Counted from the stretch's first letter, positions 25,833-34,591 are shown. The stretch: 64,000 nucleotides of DNA from Gammaproteobacteria bacterium (GCA_030433075.1 JAUILI010000002.1:1-64000), one strand, 5' to 3'. Numbers and translations: made by a program. The notes: generated by a model from the letters alone, not told the origin.

Positions 25833-27016
25833 GCCCGGCCCCCGGCGCGCTCTCGCACCTCAAGGTGCTGGAGCTGGGCCAGCTCATTGCCGGGCCCTTC
25901 TGCGGTCAGCTCCTCGGGGATATGGGCGCGGACGTCATCAAGATTGAAGCCCCAGGGGTGGGCGATCCCATGCGCAGCTGGGGGCAGGGAAAGCCCGTGT
26001 GGTGGTCCGTGATTGGGCGCAACAAGCGCTCTGTCACGCTGGATCTGCGCAAGCCCGCGGGTCGCGAGGTGCTCAAAACCCTCGCCGCCGACGCCGATAT
26101 CCTGATCGAGAACTTTCGCCCGGGAACGCTGGAGAAGTGGGAACTGTCCCCGGAGGCCCTTCGAGCCCTGAACCCGCGCCTGATCATCGTGCGGGTGAGC
26201 GGCTTTGGGCAGACCGGCCCCTACGCCAAGCGCGCGGGCTATGGTTCCATCGGGGAAGCCATGGGGGGCATGCGCTATTTGGCCGGGGACCCGGACCGGC
26301 CCCCGAGCCGGGTGGGTCTATCGATTGGCGATGCGCTGGCGGCCACCTTTGCCTGCCTGGGGGCGCTCACGGCCCTTGAGCACCGGAATCAAACCGGGCA
26401 GGGGCAGGTGGTGGATTCGGCGATCTACGAGGCCGTGCTGGCCATGATGGAAAGCACGGTGCCGGAGTACACGGAGGCGGGGGTTATCCGGGAGCGCACC
26501 GGCGCCATCCTCCCGAAGATTGCCCCCTCGAATGTCTATCCCACGGCCAGCGGCGAGATGGTGCTCATTGGCGCCAACCAGGACTCGGTCTTTGCCCGCC
26601 TGGCGGAAGCCATGGGCACGCCGGAGCTGGCCACGGATCCGCGCTACGCCAGCCACACGGCTCGGGGCGAGCATCAGGAGGAATTGGATCTGCGTATCGC
26701 CGAGTGGACCAGCGGTTTTTCGGCGGACGCGCTCCTAGCACTTTGCGAGCACCACGGGGTGCCCGCAGGGCGTATCTACCGGGTGCCGGATATGCTCGCC
26801 GATCCCCAATACCAGGCCCGGGAATCCATTGTTCCCGTGCCCGACCCCACCTATCCTGGGCTCAAAATGCAGAACGTGTTTCCCCGGCTCTCCGAGACGC
26901 CAGGGCAGATCCGTTGGCCCGGACCGGCCCTCGGGGCCCACACGGAGGCCGTGCTCGAAGCCCACGGCTTTGATGCCGACGCGCGGGCTGCGCTGCGCCG
27001 GGACGGGGTGATTTAG
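25829..27016 (+). CDS. Class III (CaiB/BaiF) CoA-transferase
   Basis: 395 residues from a GTG. The family N-terminus LSHLKVLELGQLIAGPFCGQLLGDMGADVIKIE in adjoining pieces, the aspartate-bearing GDALAATFACLGALTALEHR segment, and KMQNVFPRLSETPGQIRWPGPALGAH near the end are all present. It transfers CoA between carboxylic acids. The identity of the acids cannot be read; succinyl-CoA or a degradation intermediate are likely. It is followed by a VOC protein 30 nt downstream. Confidence 0.88.
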   Translation: MSPAPGALSHLKVLELGQLIAGPFCGQLLGDMGADVIKIEAPGVGDPMRSWGQGKPVWWSVIGRNKRSVTLDLRKPAGREVLKTLAADADILIENFRPGTLEKWELSPEALRALNPRLIIVRVSGFGQTGPYAKRAGYGSIGEAMGGMRYLAGDPDRPPSRVGLSIGDALAATFACLGALTALEHRNQTGQGQVVDSAIYEAVLAMMESTVPEYTEAGVIRERTGAILPKIAPSNVYPTASGEMVLIGANQDSVFARLAEAMGTPELATDPRYASHTARGEHQEELDLRIAEWTSGFSADALLALCEHHGVPAGRIYRVPDMLADPQYQARESIVPVPDPTYPGLKMQNVFPRLSETPGQIRWPGPALGAHTEAVLEAHGFDADARAALRRDGVI

Positions 27017-27046
27017 CTTTTCATTGAAACGAGGGAGGGAAGGCCC

Positions 27047-27448
27047 ATGGCCGTGGAACTGAAAAAAGACAGCATCGATTTAGGCATCGTGACCCGGGAT
27101 GCGGGCCCCATGGTGGCCTTTTATCGCGATCTTCTGGGCTTCACGGATGAGGGGCAGATGCCCATGCCCAACATTGGCATCATGACCCGGCTGCGCTGCG
27201 GCACGAGCCTGATCAAAATCGTCGAGGCGACCCCGAAGAGTGATGCGGCCCCCGGGGGCATTGGCGGCAGCACGGGCTATCGCTATTGGACCATGACCGT
27301 AACGAACCTCGAGGCCCTGGTGGAGAGCCTGAAGGCGGCGGAGGTCTCCGTGATCATCCCCACGACGGAAATTCGCCCGGGCATTCGCATTGCCATGGTC
27401 GCCGACCCCGATGGCAACTGGGTCGAGTTCCTCGAAGAAGCGGCGTGA
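27047..27448 (+). CDS. VOC-family protein (glyoxalase/epimerase-like)
   Basis: 133 residues. Single VOC domain with two beta-alpha-beta-beta-beta units: KKDSIDLGIVTRDAGPMVAFYRDLLGF and YWTMTVTNLEALVESLKAAEV, ending MVADPDGNWVEFLEE, where the final Glu is the usual metal ligand. GGGAGGGAAGGCCC lies upstream. Possibly a lyase, epimerase or dioxygenase-like helper for the adjacent CoA-transferase. The stop overlaps the next start (GTGA). Confidence 0.8.
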   Translation: MAVELKKDSIDLGIVTRDAGPMVAFYRDLLGFTDEGQMPMPNIGIMTRLRCGTSLIKIVEATPKSDAAPGGIGGSTGYRYWTMTVTNLEALVESLKAAEVSVIIPTTEIRPGIRIAMVADPDGNWVEFLEEAA

Positions 27449-28107
27449 GCGCGCCCCTCGCTCCCGCCCTGGCGCTGAAGCTCCTTCGGGAGATGGCGGC
27501 GCTCCAGGAAGCGCACAACCTTGCCGTGGACCCCGCCTGGCGCACCGCGGGCCTCGCCTACTACCGGGCGATCTGGGTGGAATGCGCGGAGCTTCTCGAT
27601 CACTACGGGTGGAAGTGGTGGAAGCATCAGGAGTGCGATCTTCCCCAGGTACGCCTGGAGCTCGTGGATATCTGGCACTTTGGGCTGAGCATGCTGCTCC
27701 TCGAGGACCGGGTGGATGAGGCCCTTGCGGAAGCGGTGCGTTCGGGCCTCGCGGGCCCCGGCGAGCCGGAGCGCTTCCGGGAGGCGGTGGAGACCCTTGC
27801 TTCCGCCGCTGTGGGGGAAAAGCGTTTCGATGTGCCCGCTTTCCTGGCCTGCCTTCGAGCCGTGGAGATGGATCTGCCCGGGCTCTATCGCGCCTACGTG
27901 GGGAAGAACGTCCTGAACGCCTTCCGCCAGGATCACGGCTACAAGGCGGGCACCTACGACAAGCTCTGGCAGGGGCGGGAAGATAACGTGCACCTCGTGG
28001 AGCTGGAAGCGATCCTCCCCGTGGACGCCCCCGACTACCGGGAAGCGCTCTATGCAGCCCTTGCGGCGCGCTACGCCGTGCGCCACAAGGCCCCGGCAGC
28101 GTCATGA
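27445..28107 (+). CDS. Dimeric all-alpha dUTPase (dUTPase_2 type)
   Basis: 220 residues from the GTG at 27445. Helical NTP-pyrophosphohydrolase with the paired metal motifs WVECAELLDHYGWKWWKH (E-x2-E plus the W-W-K signature) near residue 45 and RLELVDIWHFGLSMLL (E-x2-D) near 72, then VGKNVLNAFRQDHGYKAGTY near 155. It matches the dimeric dUTPase/dUDPase family rather than the trimeric beta-barrel Dut. It would hydrolyse dUTP to dUMP, limiting uracil in DNA. Confidence 0.82.
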   Translation: MSAPLAPALALKLLREMAALQEAHNLAVDPAWRTAGLAYYRAIWVECAELLDHYGWKWWKHQECDLPQVRLELVDIWHFGLSMLLLEDRVDEALAEAVRSGLAGPGEPERFREAVETLASAAVGEKRFDVPAFLACLRAVEMDLPGLYRAYVGKNVLNAFRQDHGYKAGTYDKLWQGREDNVHLVELEAILPVDAPDYREALYAALAARYAVRHKAPAAS

Positions 28108-28116
28108 TTTTGTGAT
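28099..28116 (+). promoter_or_regulatory. Possible degenerate Pho box upstream of the PlcP-like gene
   Basis: GCGTCAT-GATT-TTGTGAT: two 7-mers each matching CTGTCAT at five positions, 11 nt apart as in PhoB sites. It overlaps the dUTPase stop codon and lies 65 nt before the lipid-remodelling genes. An overlapping palindrome GTGAT-N6-ATCAC (28112-28127) is a competing reading. Confidence 0.3.
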
Positions 28117-28180
28117 CAAATAATCACCGCTGTGTCATCGGCAGGCCCTAGGGTGGGAGAAACTCGCTTGAGGGCCTGTC

Positions 28181-29062
28181 ATGGATACTTCAACGCCTGC
28201 CGACCTGGCCGAAGGTCAGAAAGTTCGCTACCGGACGCTGTTCCTCTCCGATCTCCACCTCGGCAGCCGGGGCTGCCAAGCCGAGGCGCTCACGGCCTTT
28301 CTTAAGGCCCACGAGTGTGACCGCCTGTATCTGGTGGGCGATATCATCGACGGCTGGCGCCTAAAGCGCAGCCTTTACTGGCCCCAGAGCCACAGCAACG
28401 TGCTTCGGCGGCTCCTGACCCTTACCAAGCGGGGGACGGAGATCATCTTCGTTACCGGCAATCACGACGAATTCCTGCGGCGCTACTCCGATCACAGCTT
28501 TGGCAATCTGAAATTGGTGGATCGAGCGGAGCACCGCACCGCCGATGGTCGCCGCTTCCTCGTGATCCATGGGGATGAATACGACGTCATCACGCGCTAC
28601 CACCGCTGGATCGCCTTCCTTGGGGACCTCGGCTACAACTTTCTGCTGTCCGTGAACCGGGTGAACAACTGGGTGCGGGAGCGCCTCGGCTTTGGCCGCT
28701 GGTCCCTGTCGGCCTGGGTGAAGCATCGGGTGAAGCGCGCCGTGAATTTCATCAGCGATTTCGAAGGCGCCGTGGCCCACGCCTGCGAGCGGGAGGGATT
28801 CCAGGGCGTGATTTGTGGCCACATTCACCACGCGGAAATGCGCCGCATCGGCGCCATCGACTATTTGAACTGCGGCGATTGGGTGGAATCCTGCACGGCC
28901 CTGGCGGAGGACGATCAGGGGCAGATTCACCTGCTGTACTGGCGCGAGGAAGTGGCCGCCTTCCGGGAGGAGGCCACGCCCCTGGCTTTGCCCTCGGGTG
29001 GGCCCCTGGCAGGGGAGCTGGCGCTGGCGAAGGAAGAACTGCTGGCGGATCGCGCAGCATGA
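28181..29062 (+). CDS. plcP: PlcP-like metallophosphoesterase (phospholipase C for lipid remodelling)
   Basis: 293 residues. Calcineurin-type metallophosphoesterase with all ligands visible: SDLHLGSRG (about residue 24), LVGDIIDGWRLKRSLYWPQSH (about 51), TGNHDEFLRRY (about 91), VIHGDEYD (about 128) and VICGHIHHAEM (about 210), ending NCGDWVESCTAL. It is often annotated LpxH-like, but the GCQAE, WPQSH and NCGDWVESCTA signatures fit PlcP, which cleaves phospholipids to diacylglycerol under phosphate limitation. The glycosyltransferase that would use the diacylglycerol overlaps its stop (ATGA). Confidence 0.82.
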   Translation: MDTSTPADLAEGQKVRYRTLFLSDLHLGSRGCQAEALTAFLKAHECDRLYLVGDIIDGWRLKRSLYWPQSHSNVLRRLLTLTKRGTEIIFVTGNHDEFLRRYSDHSFGNLKLVDRAEHRTADGRRFLVIHGDEYDVITRYHRWIAFLGDLGYNFLLSVNRVNNWVRERLGFGRWSLSAWVKHRVKRAVNFISDFEGAVAHACEREGFQGVICGHIHHAEMRRIGAIDYLNCGDWVESCTALAEDDQGQIHLLYWREEVAAFREEATPLALPSGGPLAGELALAKEELLADRAA

Positions 29063-30078
29063 AGATCGCGCTGGTGACCGACGCCTGGACCCCGCAAACC
29101 AATGGGGTGGTGACGACCTTGAAGCAGGTCATCGCCGGGGTAGAAGCCCGGGGCCACGCGGTGCGGGTATTCGAGCCCGGCCAGTTCTTTACCTTGCCCC
29201 TCCCCGCCTATCGGGAGGTCAAGGTGGCGCCCCTGCCCTATGGACTCGGAAGAGCGCTGGACGCCTACGGCCTAGACGCGCTGCATATCGCCACGGAGGG
29301 GCCCCTGGGCCTCGCCGCCCGGCGCTGGGCCCTGCGCCGAGGCGTGCCCTTTACCACCTCCCTGCACACGAAATTTCCCGAGTACCTCTATGAGCGGACC
29401 CGCCTGCCCCTGGCCCTGGGCTACGGGTTTTTGCGCTGGTTCCATGGCGCGGCCGCCAGCACGCTGGTCACTACGGCTTCCCAGAAGCGAGAGCTTGGGG
29501 ACTGGGGGCTGCGAAAGCTTACGGTGTGGGGGCGCGGGGTCGCCCTGGACGCCTATCCCTACGTGCCTCGGGAAATGCCGCGGGAGCACCCGCGCCTGCT
29601 CTACGTGGGGCGGGTGGCCGTGGAAAAGAATCTGCCCGCCTTTCTTGAGCTGAAGGTGCCCGGGGAAAAGGTGGTGGTCGGGGATGGCCCGGCCCGGGCC
29701 CAGCTGGAAGCGCGCTACCCCGAGGTGCGCTTTCTTGGCTATCGCTACGGCGCTGAGCTCGCGGCGATCTACGGGGACGCGGACGTGTTTGTCTTCCCCT
29801 CGAAAACCGACACCTTCGGGCTGGTGATGCTGGAGGCCCTGGCCACGGGCACGCCCGTGGCCGCCTATCCCGTTACGGGCCCCATCGACATCGTGGAGGA
29901 TGGGGTCACGGGGGGGCTCCACGCCGATCTGGCTGAGGCCGTGACCCGGGCGCTCGCCTGCGATCGCGCTGCGTGCCGGCGCTATGCGGAGGCCCAGGGC
30001 TGGGATCAAATCGCCGAGCGCTTCCTCGCCGACCTGGTGCCCGTCCCGGCGGCGAGGGCGTCCTCCGCCGGGGGCTAG
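29059..30078 (+). CDS. Agt-like GT4 glycosyltransferase (glycolipid synthesis)
   Basis: 339 residues from the ATG at 29059. GT4 fold: MKIALVTDAWTPQTNGVVTT with the G-G-like acceptor loop, TSLHTKFPEYLYER near residue 107, RLLYVGRVAVEKNLPAFLEL near 182 and the donor-binding TDTFGLVMLEALATGTPVAAYPVTGP near 253. With the PlcP-like gene it matches the PlcP-Agt pair that replaces phospholipids by mono- or di-glycosyl diacylglycerols in phosphate-starved marine bacteria. The donor sugar is not predictable. The first acidic residue of the E-x7-E pattern is Asp here. Confidence 0.8.
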   Translation: MKIALVTDAWTPQTNGVVTTLKQVIAGVEARGHAVRVFEPGQFFTLPLPAYREVKVAPLPYGLGRALDAYGLDALHIATEGPLGLAARRWALRRGVPFTTSLHTKFPEYLYERTRLPLALGYGFLRWFHGAAASTLVTTASQKRELGDWGLRKLTVWGRGVALDAYPYVPREMPREHPRLLYVGRVAVEKNLPAFLELKVPGEKVVVGDGPARAQLEARYPEVRFLGYRYGAELAAIYGDADVFVFPSKTDTFGLVMLEALATGTPVAAYPVTGPIDIVEDGVTGGLHADLAEAVTRALACDRAACRRYAEAQGWDQIAERFLADLVPVPAARASSAGG

Positions 30079-30111
30079 TACACTTTCCCCTTTCCGCGAG
30101 GGAAGGGTGCG

Positions 30112-30993
30112 ATGGATCCGGCGCAGCAGGCGGCGCTCTCGGCGTGGTTTACGCCGGCGCCCGGTGCACTCCCGCACCGGGGACAGCTGTGTCTCGGCGT
30201 TCTTTCTGCGTCGGGGCTTGCGCCCCTTCCCGGGGCCTTTGGCCTGCGTCGCCGCGGCGGCGCGATGCTGGTCCCCAGGGCTTCCGCGCCGGCAGACGCC
30301 GTGCTGGCCTGGGCCGATCGCTTCCTTGCTGAGGGCGTCGCCCTAACCCTCTTGCTGGATGAGCCGTCCCCGGCGTTGCTGAAGGCCCTTGGTCACCGCG
30401 GCTTTCTGCCCCGGGCGGGAAAGCCCCTCCAGGCCACACGGCTCGTGCTGGCCTGTGACCCTCGCCCCCCGCGTGCGCCCCCGTCCCTGCAAGGGCCCTT
30501 CCCCGGTGCGCAGCTCGCGACCCTGCTCTTCGTTTGCCAAGGGAATCGGGTGCTGCTGATGGAGAAGAAGCGCGGTCACGGCGCAGGCCTCATCAATGGC
30601 CCCGGGGGCAAGCTGGAGCCCGGGGAGTCGCTCCGGGCCTGCGCCCTGCGGGAGGCGGAGGAGGAACTGGGGATTCGGGGTGAAGCGCCAAGGCTGTGTG
30701 CTGAGCTTCGCTTTGAGGACGAGGACGGATCGCGCATCCACGGCTTTGCCTATCGCTGCGAGGTCTTTACGGGCACGCCCCGGGAGAGCGCCGAGGGTAA
30801 GCCCCTCTGGGTGTCTCGCGAGGCCATGCCCTATGGGCGCATGTGGGCCGACGACCGGGGCTGGCTGCCCTGGGTGCTCCGGGGCCATCGCCTTCGGGCC
30901 AGCTTCGCCACCGCGGGCCCCCGCCTCCTGGCCGGGCACCTCGCCATTGACGAAGCGCCGGAGCAGGGCGTGCCGCCTGCGCTGGCGGGGTAG
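30112..30993 (+). CDS. Nudix hydrolase with extra N-terminal domain (MTH1-like)
   Basis: 293 residues. Complete Nudix box at about residues 165-187: GGKLEPGESLRACALREAEEELGI in adjoining halves. The following FEDEDGSRIHGFAYRCEVFTG and PLWVSREAMPYGRMWADDRGWLPWVL resemble 8-oxo-dGTP/2-OH-dATP diphosphatases of the MTH1 type, so nucleotide-pool cleaning is likely. The first 120 residues are an Ala/Leu-rich domain I cannot assign; the piece ALLKALGHRGFLPRAGKPL is faintly GNAT-like. Confidence 0.78.
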   Translation: MDPAQQAALSAWFTPAPGALPHRGQLCLGVLSASGLAPLPGAFGLRRRGGAMLVPRASAPADAVLAWADRFLAEGVALTLLLDEPSPALLKALGHRGFLPRAGKPLQATRLVLACDPRPPRAPPSLQGPFPGAQLATLLFVCQGNRVLLMEKKRGHGAGLINGPGGKLEPGESLRACALREAEEELGIRGEAPRLCAELRFEDEDGSRIHGFAYRCEVFTGTPRESAEGKPLWVSREAMPYGRMWADDRGWLPWVLRGHRLRASFATAGPRLLAGHLAIDEAPEQGVPPALAG

Positions 30994-31041
30994 GGGGCCG
31001 GGGCACTAAACTGGCGGCTTCATTCATGGTTGGAGGAGCAC

Positions 31042-31956
31042 ATGGGACAGCTGGACGGCAAGGTAGTACTGGTCACCGGGGCGGCCCGGGGCATTGGGCG
31101 GGAATGCGCCCTCTTGGCAGCGCGGGAAGGCGCCAAGGTGGTGGTGAACGACCTCGGCGGATCGGTGAAGGGGGATGATCCCCTGGGCGATGCGGGTCCG
31201 GCCCAGGAGGTCGTCGATGAGATCAAGGCCGCCGGGGGCGAGGCCGTTGCCGACTCCCACAGCGTGTCCGATCGCGCCGGCGCAAAGGCCATGGTCGAGT
31301 GCGCCCTGGATACCTTCAAGGGGCTGCACGCCGTCATCAATCCCGCAGGCATTCTCCGGGACAAGATGTTCCACAAGATGACCGACGAGGACTGGGATGC
31401 GGTGATCGATGTCCACCTCAATGGCCACTACAACATCGCCCGGGCCGCCATTAACCACTTTCGCGATCAGGAAGATGGGTCCTTCGTGATGTTCACCTCG
31501 ACCTCCGGGCTCATCGGCAACATTGGCCAGGCGAACTATGCGGCAGCGAAGATGGGCATCGCAGGCCTCTCTCGCATCATCGCCATGGAAGGGGCCGCCA
31601 AGAATGTTCGCTCGAACGTCATCGCGCCCTTCGCCTGGACCCGCATGATCGCCACCATTCCGGTGAAGGATGAGGCGAGCCAGAAGCGGGTGGAAATGTT
31701 CCAGAAGAAGATGCGCGCCGATCAGGTGGCCACCATGGCCGTTGCCCTGGCCGCAGCCAAGGACGTCTCCGGACAGATCTTCTCCGTCCGCGGTAACGAG
31801 GTGTTCCTCATGAGCCAGCCCCGGCCCGTGCGCAGCATCGCGCAGCTGGAAGGTTGGACGCCGGAAACGCTGGTGGAGCAGGGCCTGCCGGCCATGGCGG
31901 GGTCCTTCCACGACCTCGGCGCCACCAACAGCGTCTTCAGCTGGGATCCGGTCTAA
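31042..31956 (+). CDS. SDR-family 3-hydroxyacyl-CoA dehydrogenase-like oxidoreductase
   Basis: 304 residues from the ATG at 31042, with GGAGGAG just upstream; a TTG at 31030 is a less likely start. Classical SDR: GAARGIGREC cofactor loop (residues about 13-22), NDLGGS, NPAGI in place of NNAG, TSTSGLIGN and catalytic YAAAKMG (about 160). The longer length and VVVNDLGGSVKGDD insertion resemble the dehydrogenase part of MFE-2/HSD17B4. It probably oxidises a 3-hydroxyacyl-CoA. Its stop overlaps that of convergent cysZ. Confidence 0.87.
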   Translation: MGQLDGKVVLVTGAARGIGRECALLAAREGAKVVVNDLGGSVKGDDPLGDAGPAQEVVDEIKAAGGEAVADSHSVSDRAGAKAMVECALDTFKGLHAVINPAGILRDKMFHKMTDEDWDAVIDVHLNGHYNIARAAINHFRDQEDGSFVMFTSTSGLIGNIGQANYAAAKMGIAGLSRIIAMEGAAKNVRSNVIAPFAWTRMIATIPVKDEASQKRVEMFQKKMRADQVATMAVALAAAKDVSGQIFSVRGNEVFLMSQPRPVRSIAQLEGWTPETLVEQGLPAMAGSFHDLGATNSVFSWDPV

Positions 31957-32723
31957 GGATTCCCGTCGGCGACGATGCCGTGCTCACCGCGAAGGGTGAG
32001 CACGAGCACGGCGCCGGAGACGACGGCGAGGGCGCCCACCAGGGCGCCCAGCACCGGTAGGGTCACCCCCAGGGCCAAGGGCACCCCGAAGGCCAGCACG
32101 CCGAGGCGATGACGCCTCATCAGCGCCAGCGTTTCCGCAAAGCGCTGTCCCCGGTTTTCCTGCGTAAAGTCGAGAAACTGCCCCGCCAGCATCCAGGCCC
32201 CGAGCAAGAGGGTCAGGGGCGCGGCCAAAAGGCCCAGACCCGGAATCAGGCTTACGCCGAAGAGCACGGCAAGGCGTGGCAAGCTCCAGCGCAGCTTCTC
32301 CAGTTCTCGCTTGAAGGTCGCCCCCAGTTCGCTCCAGAGGCTCCGGCCGCTTTCCTGATTGCCCCCGGTGAGGAGCCGTTCCGTTCGCCGCGCCAGCGCG
32401 CTGTAGAAGGGTGCCGCCAGCGTCTGGCTGAGGAGCAGGGCGAGGATGCCGAGGAGGGCAAAGAGCAGCAGCCAGGCCAGCAGCTCCAGACCCCCCGCAA
32501 GGCCCGCGAGGGCTTCCGGGAGCGCGGAGCCAAGGCTCGCTACCGTGGGGCCGAGCAGCTCCAGCGCGGTAATGACAAGGACGCCGTAGACCGCCAGCAT
32601 AAGGCCCAGGGGCGCAAGAATCAGCCACCGGAGCTCCCGGTGGAAGAGCAGCCCCGCGCCGCGAAGCAGGGCCTGGGCGGCCAGGGGAAGGTCCCTAAGC
32701 ATGACGGGCGAGGGCGCCATCAA
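31953..32723 (-). CDS. cysZ: CysZ-like sulfate transporter (EI24 family)
   Basis: 256 residues from ATG 32723; an internal ATG at 32702 (MLRDLPLAAQALL) is an alternative. Four to six hydrophobic segments with the family core LLFHRELRWLILAPLGLMLAVYG and LSQTLAAPFYSALARRTERLL near residue 100, then MLAGQFLDFTQENRGQRF near 180. CysZ proteins import sulfate for cysteine synthesis. The start lies 28 nt inside the 3' end of the aminotransferase gene, so the two are translationally linked. Confidence 0.82.
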   Translation of the reverse strand: MMAPSPVMLRDLPLAAQALLRGAGLLFHRELRWLILAPLGLMLAVYGVLVITALELLGPTVASLGSALPEALAGLAGGLELLAWLLLFALLGILALLLSQTLAAPFYSALARRTERLLTGGNQESGRSLWSELGATFKRELEKLRWSLPRLAVLFGVSLIPGLGLLAAPLTLLLGAWMLAGQFLDFTQENRGQRFAETLALMRRHRLGVLAFGVPLALGVTLPVLGALVGALAVVSGAVLVLTLRGEHGIVADGNP

Positions 32724-34044
32724 GGGCCGCGCGAAAGGTCGTGGCCATCTGCTCCAGCTCCCCCTCCGTGGTGGTCATGGCGGGCCCTAGGCACAGGATA
32801 TCGCGCACCGTCCCCGTACCCCCGGGATAGTAGTACACGCCGCGCTTGAGCCCTTCCTCAAGGACGCCGAGGGTGAGCTTGCGCGCCCGGGGGAAGGGCT
32901 CGCCCGTCTCCCGGTTCTGCACCAGCTCCACCGCCAGGAGGAGACCTGCGCCGCGCACTTCGGCGACCTGCGGGTGATCCCCGAGCACGTCCTCTAGGCA
33001 GGCTTTGAGGAAGGCGCCTTTCTGCGCGGCGGCGGCCACAAGCCCCTCTTCCTTCATGATGGTCAGCACCGTCTCCGCCGCGGCGCAGGCCCCGGGATGG
33101 GCGCCGAAGGTGTGGAACATGACCTCCAGCCCTGCTTCGGCGATGGGGTCGAGCACGCCGCGATGGCTGAAGACGCCCCCCAGGGGCGCGTAGCCTCCCG
33201 CGAGGCCCTTGCCGCCGACGAGGATGTCCGGGGTGACGCCCCAGTGGTCGCCAGCGAAGGCCGTGCCCGTGCGCCCGAAGCCCGTCATCACTTCATCAAA
33301 GATGAGGAGGATGCCGTGGCGCCTGCATCGCTCGGCGATGGCTGGCCAGTAGCCCTCGGGAGGGCGGAGCGCACCGCCGGAGGAGCCCACAATGGGCTCG
33401 GCAATGAGCCCGGCGATGGTTTCCGGGCTCTCGGCTTCGAGGACCCGATCAAAGTCTGCGAGGTAATAGGCGAGCTGAGCCTTCGGATCCGCGCCCGCAG
33501 GGCAGCGCAGGGGATAGGGCGTCTCCAGCTGAGGGAAGGGGGCGAGGAGGGGGCCGAGCCCCGCCTTCCGTGCATCGTGGCCCCCCACGGCCGTAGTGGC
33601 AATGGTGGTGCCATGGTAGGACAGGCGGCGCCCGAGAATCTTGGTCCGTTGCGCCTCGCCCTTGGCCTGAAAGTGTTGGATGGCGAGTTTCATCGCCACC
33701 TCCGTGGCTTCCGAGCCGCCCGCCGAGAAGTACACGCGATCCAGCTTCGGGGGGAGCCAGTCCTCCCGCAGGCGCGTGGCCAGCCCTTCCCGGCTCGGGG
33801 TAGACCAGGGGGGCACGGCGTAGGTCAGGGTTTCCGTCGCCGCCGCGAGGGCCTCGGCGACCCGGCGCCGGCCATGGCCGATGTTGTTGACGATGGCGCC
33901 GCCGGCGGCGTCGAGGATGGCCTCCCCCCGGTCGGTCCAGAGCGTGCTCCCCTGGGCGCGAACCACGCGCAGGGAGAAGCGGCCAGGAAGAAAGGGCCAG
34001 GGATCACTGGGCATTGCTTGGCTTGCGAGGACGGGCTGGTGCAT
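32695..34044 (-). CDS. Class III PLP-dependent aminotransferase
   Basis: 449 residues, start ATG 34044 after AAGGAGAGCCCC. Fold type I class III: NNIGHGRRRVAEA near residue 52, YFSAGGSEATEVAMKLA near 105, SYHGTTIATTAVGG near 140, IFDEVMTGFGRTG near 240, and the PLP lysine in PDILVGGKGLAGGYAPLGG near 268. Omega-aminotransferases of this type act on diamines, beta-amino acids, taurine or 2-aminoethylphosphonate-like substrates. It lies 58 nt downstream of marR and overlaps cysZ, so a sulfonate or other sulfur amine is a guess. Confidence 0.88.
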   Translation of the reverse strand: MHQPVLASQAMPSDPWPFLPGRFSLRVVRAQGSTLWTDRGEAILDAAGGAIVNNIGHGRRRVAEALAAATETLTYAVPPWSTPSREGLATRLREDWLPPKLDRVYFSAGGSEATEVAMKLAIQHFQAKGEAQRTKILGRRLSYHGTTIATTAVGGHDARKAGLGPLLAPFPQLETPYPLRCPAGADPKAQLAYYLADFDRVLEAESPETIAGLIAEPIVGSSGGALRPPEGYWPAIAERCRRHGILLIFDEVMTGFGRTGTAFAGDHWGVTPDILVGGKGLAGGYAPLGGVFSHRGVLDPIAEAGLEVMFHTFGAHPGACAAAETVLTIMKEEGLVAAAAQKGAFLKACLEDVLGDHPQVAEVRGAGLLLAVELVQNRETGEPFPRARKLTLGVLEEGLKRGVYYYPGGTGTVRDILCLGPAMTTTEGELEQMATTFRAALDGALARHA

Positions 34045-34102
34045 GGGGCTCTCCTTGAAGGGGAAAGCATGCCACTAGCGGTCAGCGGGGAAAATGCCTG
34101 TT

Positions 34103-34591
34103 CTAGGCCGTAGGCATGGCCGGGTCGATGGTGCCCACGTGGAGCATGGGGGAGGCGTCGAGATCGCCGGCGTCCATCATGTCCGCCACGCGTTGGAGCG
34201 ATGCGAGGATCATGGATTGCTCCCAGTCGGCGAGCCCCTCGTAGCGAGCAATAAACGATTGCTGCAGGGGCGTGGGCGCCGTGCTGAGCGCGCCTTCGCC
34301 TTCCGCCGTAAGGTGCGCGTGCACCTTGCGCTTATCCACCGTGCTGCGCTCTCGGTACACGAGCCCCCGCCGTTCAAGGCGATCGAGGATCGTGGTTACC
34401 GTTGCCTGGCTAAGCTTCACTTCCCGGGCGATGGTGCCAATGGTGACATCGCCCATGCGCGCAATGGCGGCCAGGATGAGGAGCTGGGGAGAGGTGAGTC
34501 CGGCGGTCTTTGACAACTGCTTCGAGTAGAGCTCGGTCGCGCGCATGATGCGCCTAAGGGCGATGAGCACCTCTTGCGGGGCCTGGGACAT
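34103..34591 (-). CDS. MarR-family transcriptional regulator
   Basis: 162 residues. Winged helix: LTSPQLLILAAIARMGDVTIGTIAREVKLSQATVTTILDRLERRGLVYRERSTVDKRKVHAHLT (shown here by its ends: LTSPQLLIL to VDKRKVHAHLT). The DKRKV wing is typical of MarR. It heads the run to the aminotransferase and cysZ, and is divergent from the kinase module at 34774. A perfect 7-4-7 inverted repeat in the divergent gap is its likely operator. Inducer unknown. Confidence 0.88.
   Translation of the reverse strand: MSQAPQEVLIALRRIMRATELYSKQLSKTAGLTSPQLLILAAIARMGDVTIGTIAREVKLSQATVTTILDRLERRGLVYRERSTVDKRKVHAHLTAEGEGALSTAPTPLQQSFIARYEGLADWEQSMILASLQRVADMMDAGDLDASPMLHVGTIDPAMPTA

Noticed and set aside
28112-28127. 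GTGAT-N6-ATCAC read as a CRP site
   Set aside because: Aligned to TGTGA-N6-TCACA the spacing is 8, and the second arm is incomplete, so a Pho-type repeat fits at least as well.
28181-29062. Naming the metallophosphoesterase LpxH
   Set aside because: Length, GCQAE/WPQSH/NCGDWVESCTA signatures and the overlapping glycosyltransferase fit PlcP better.
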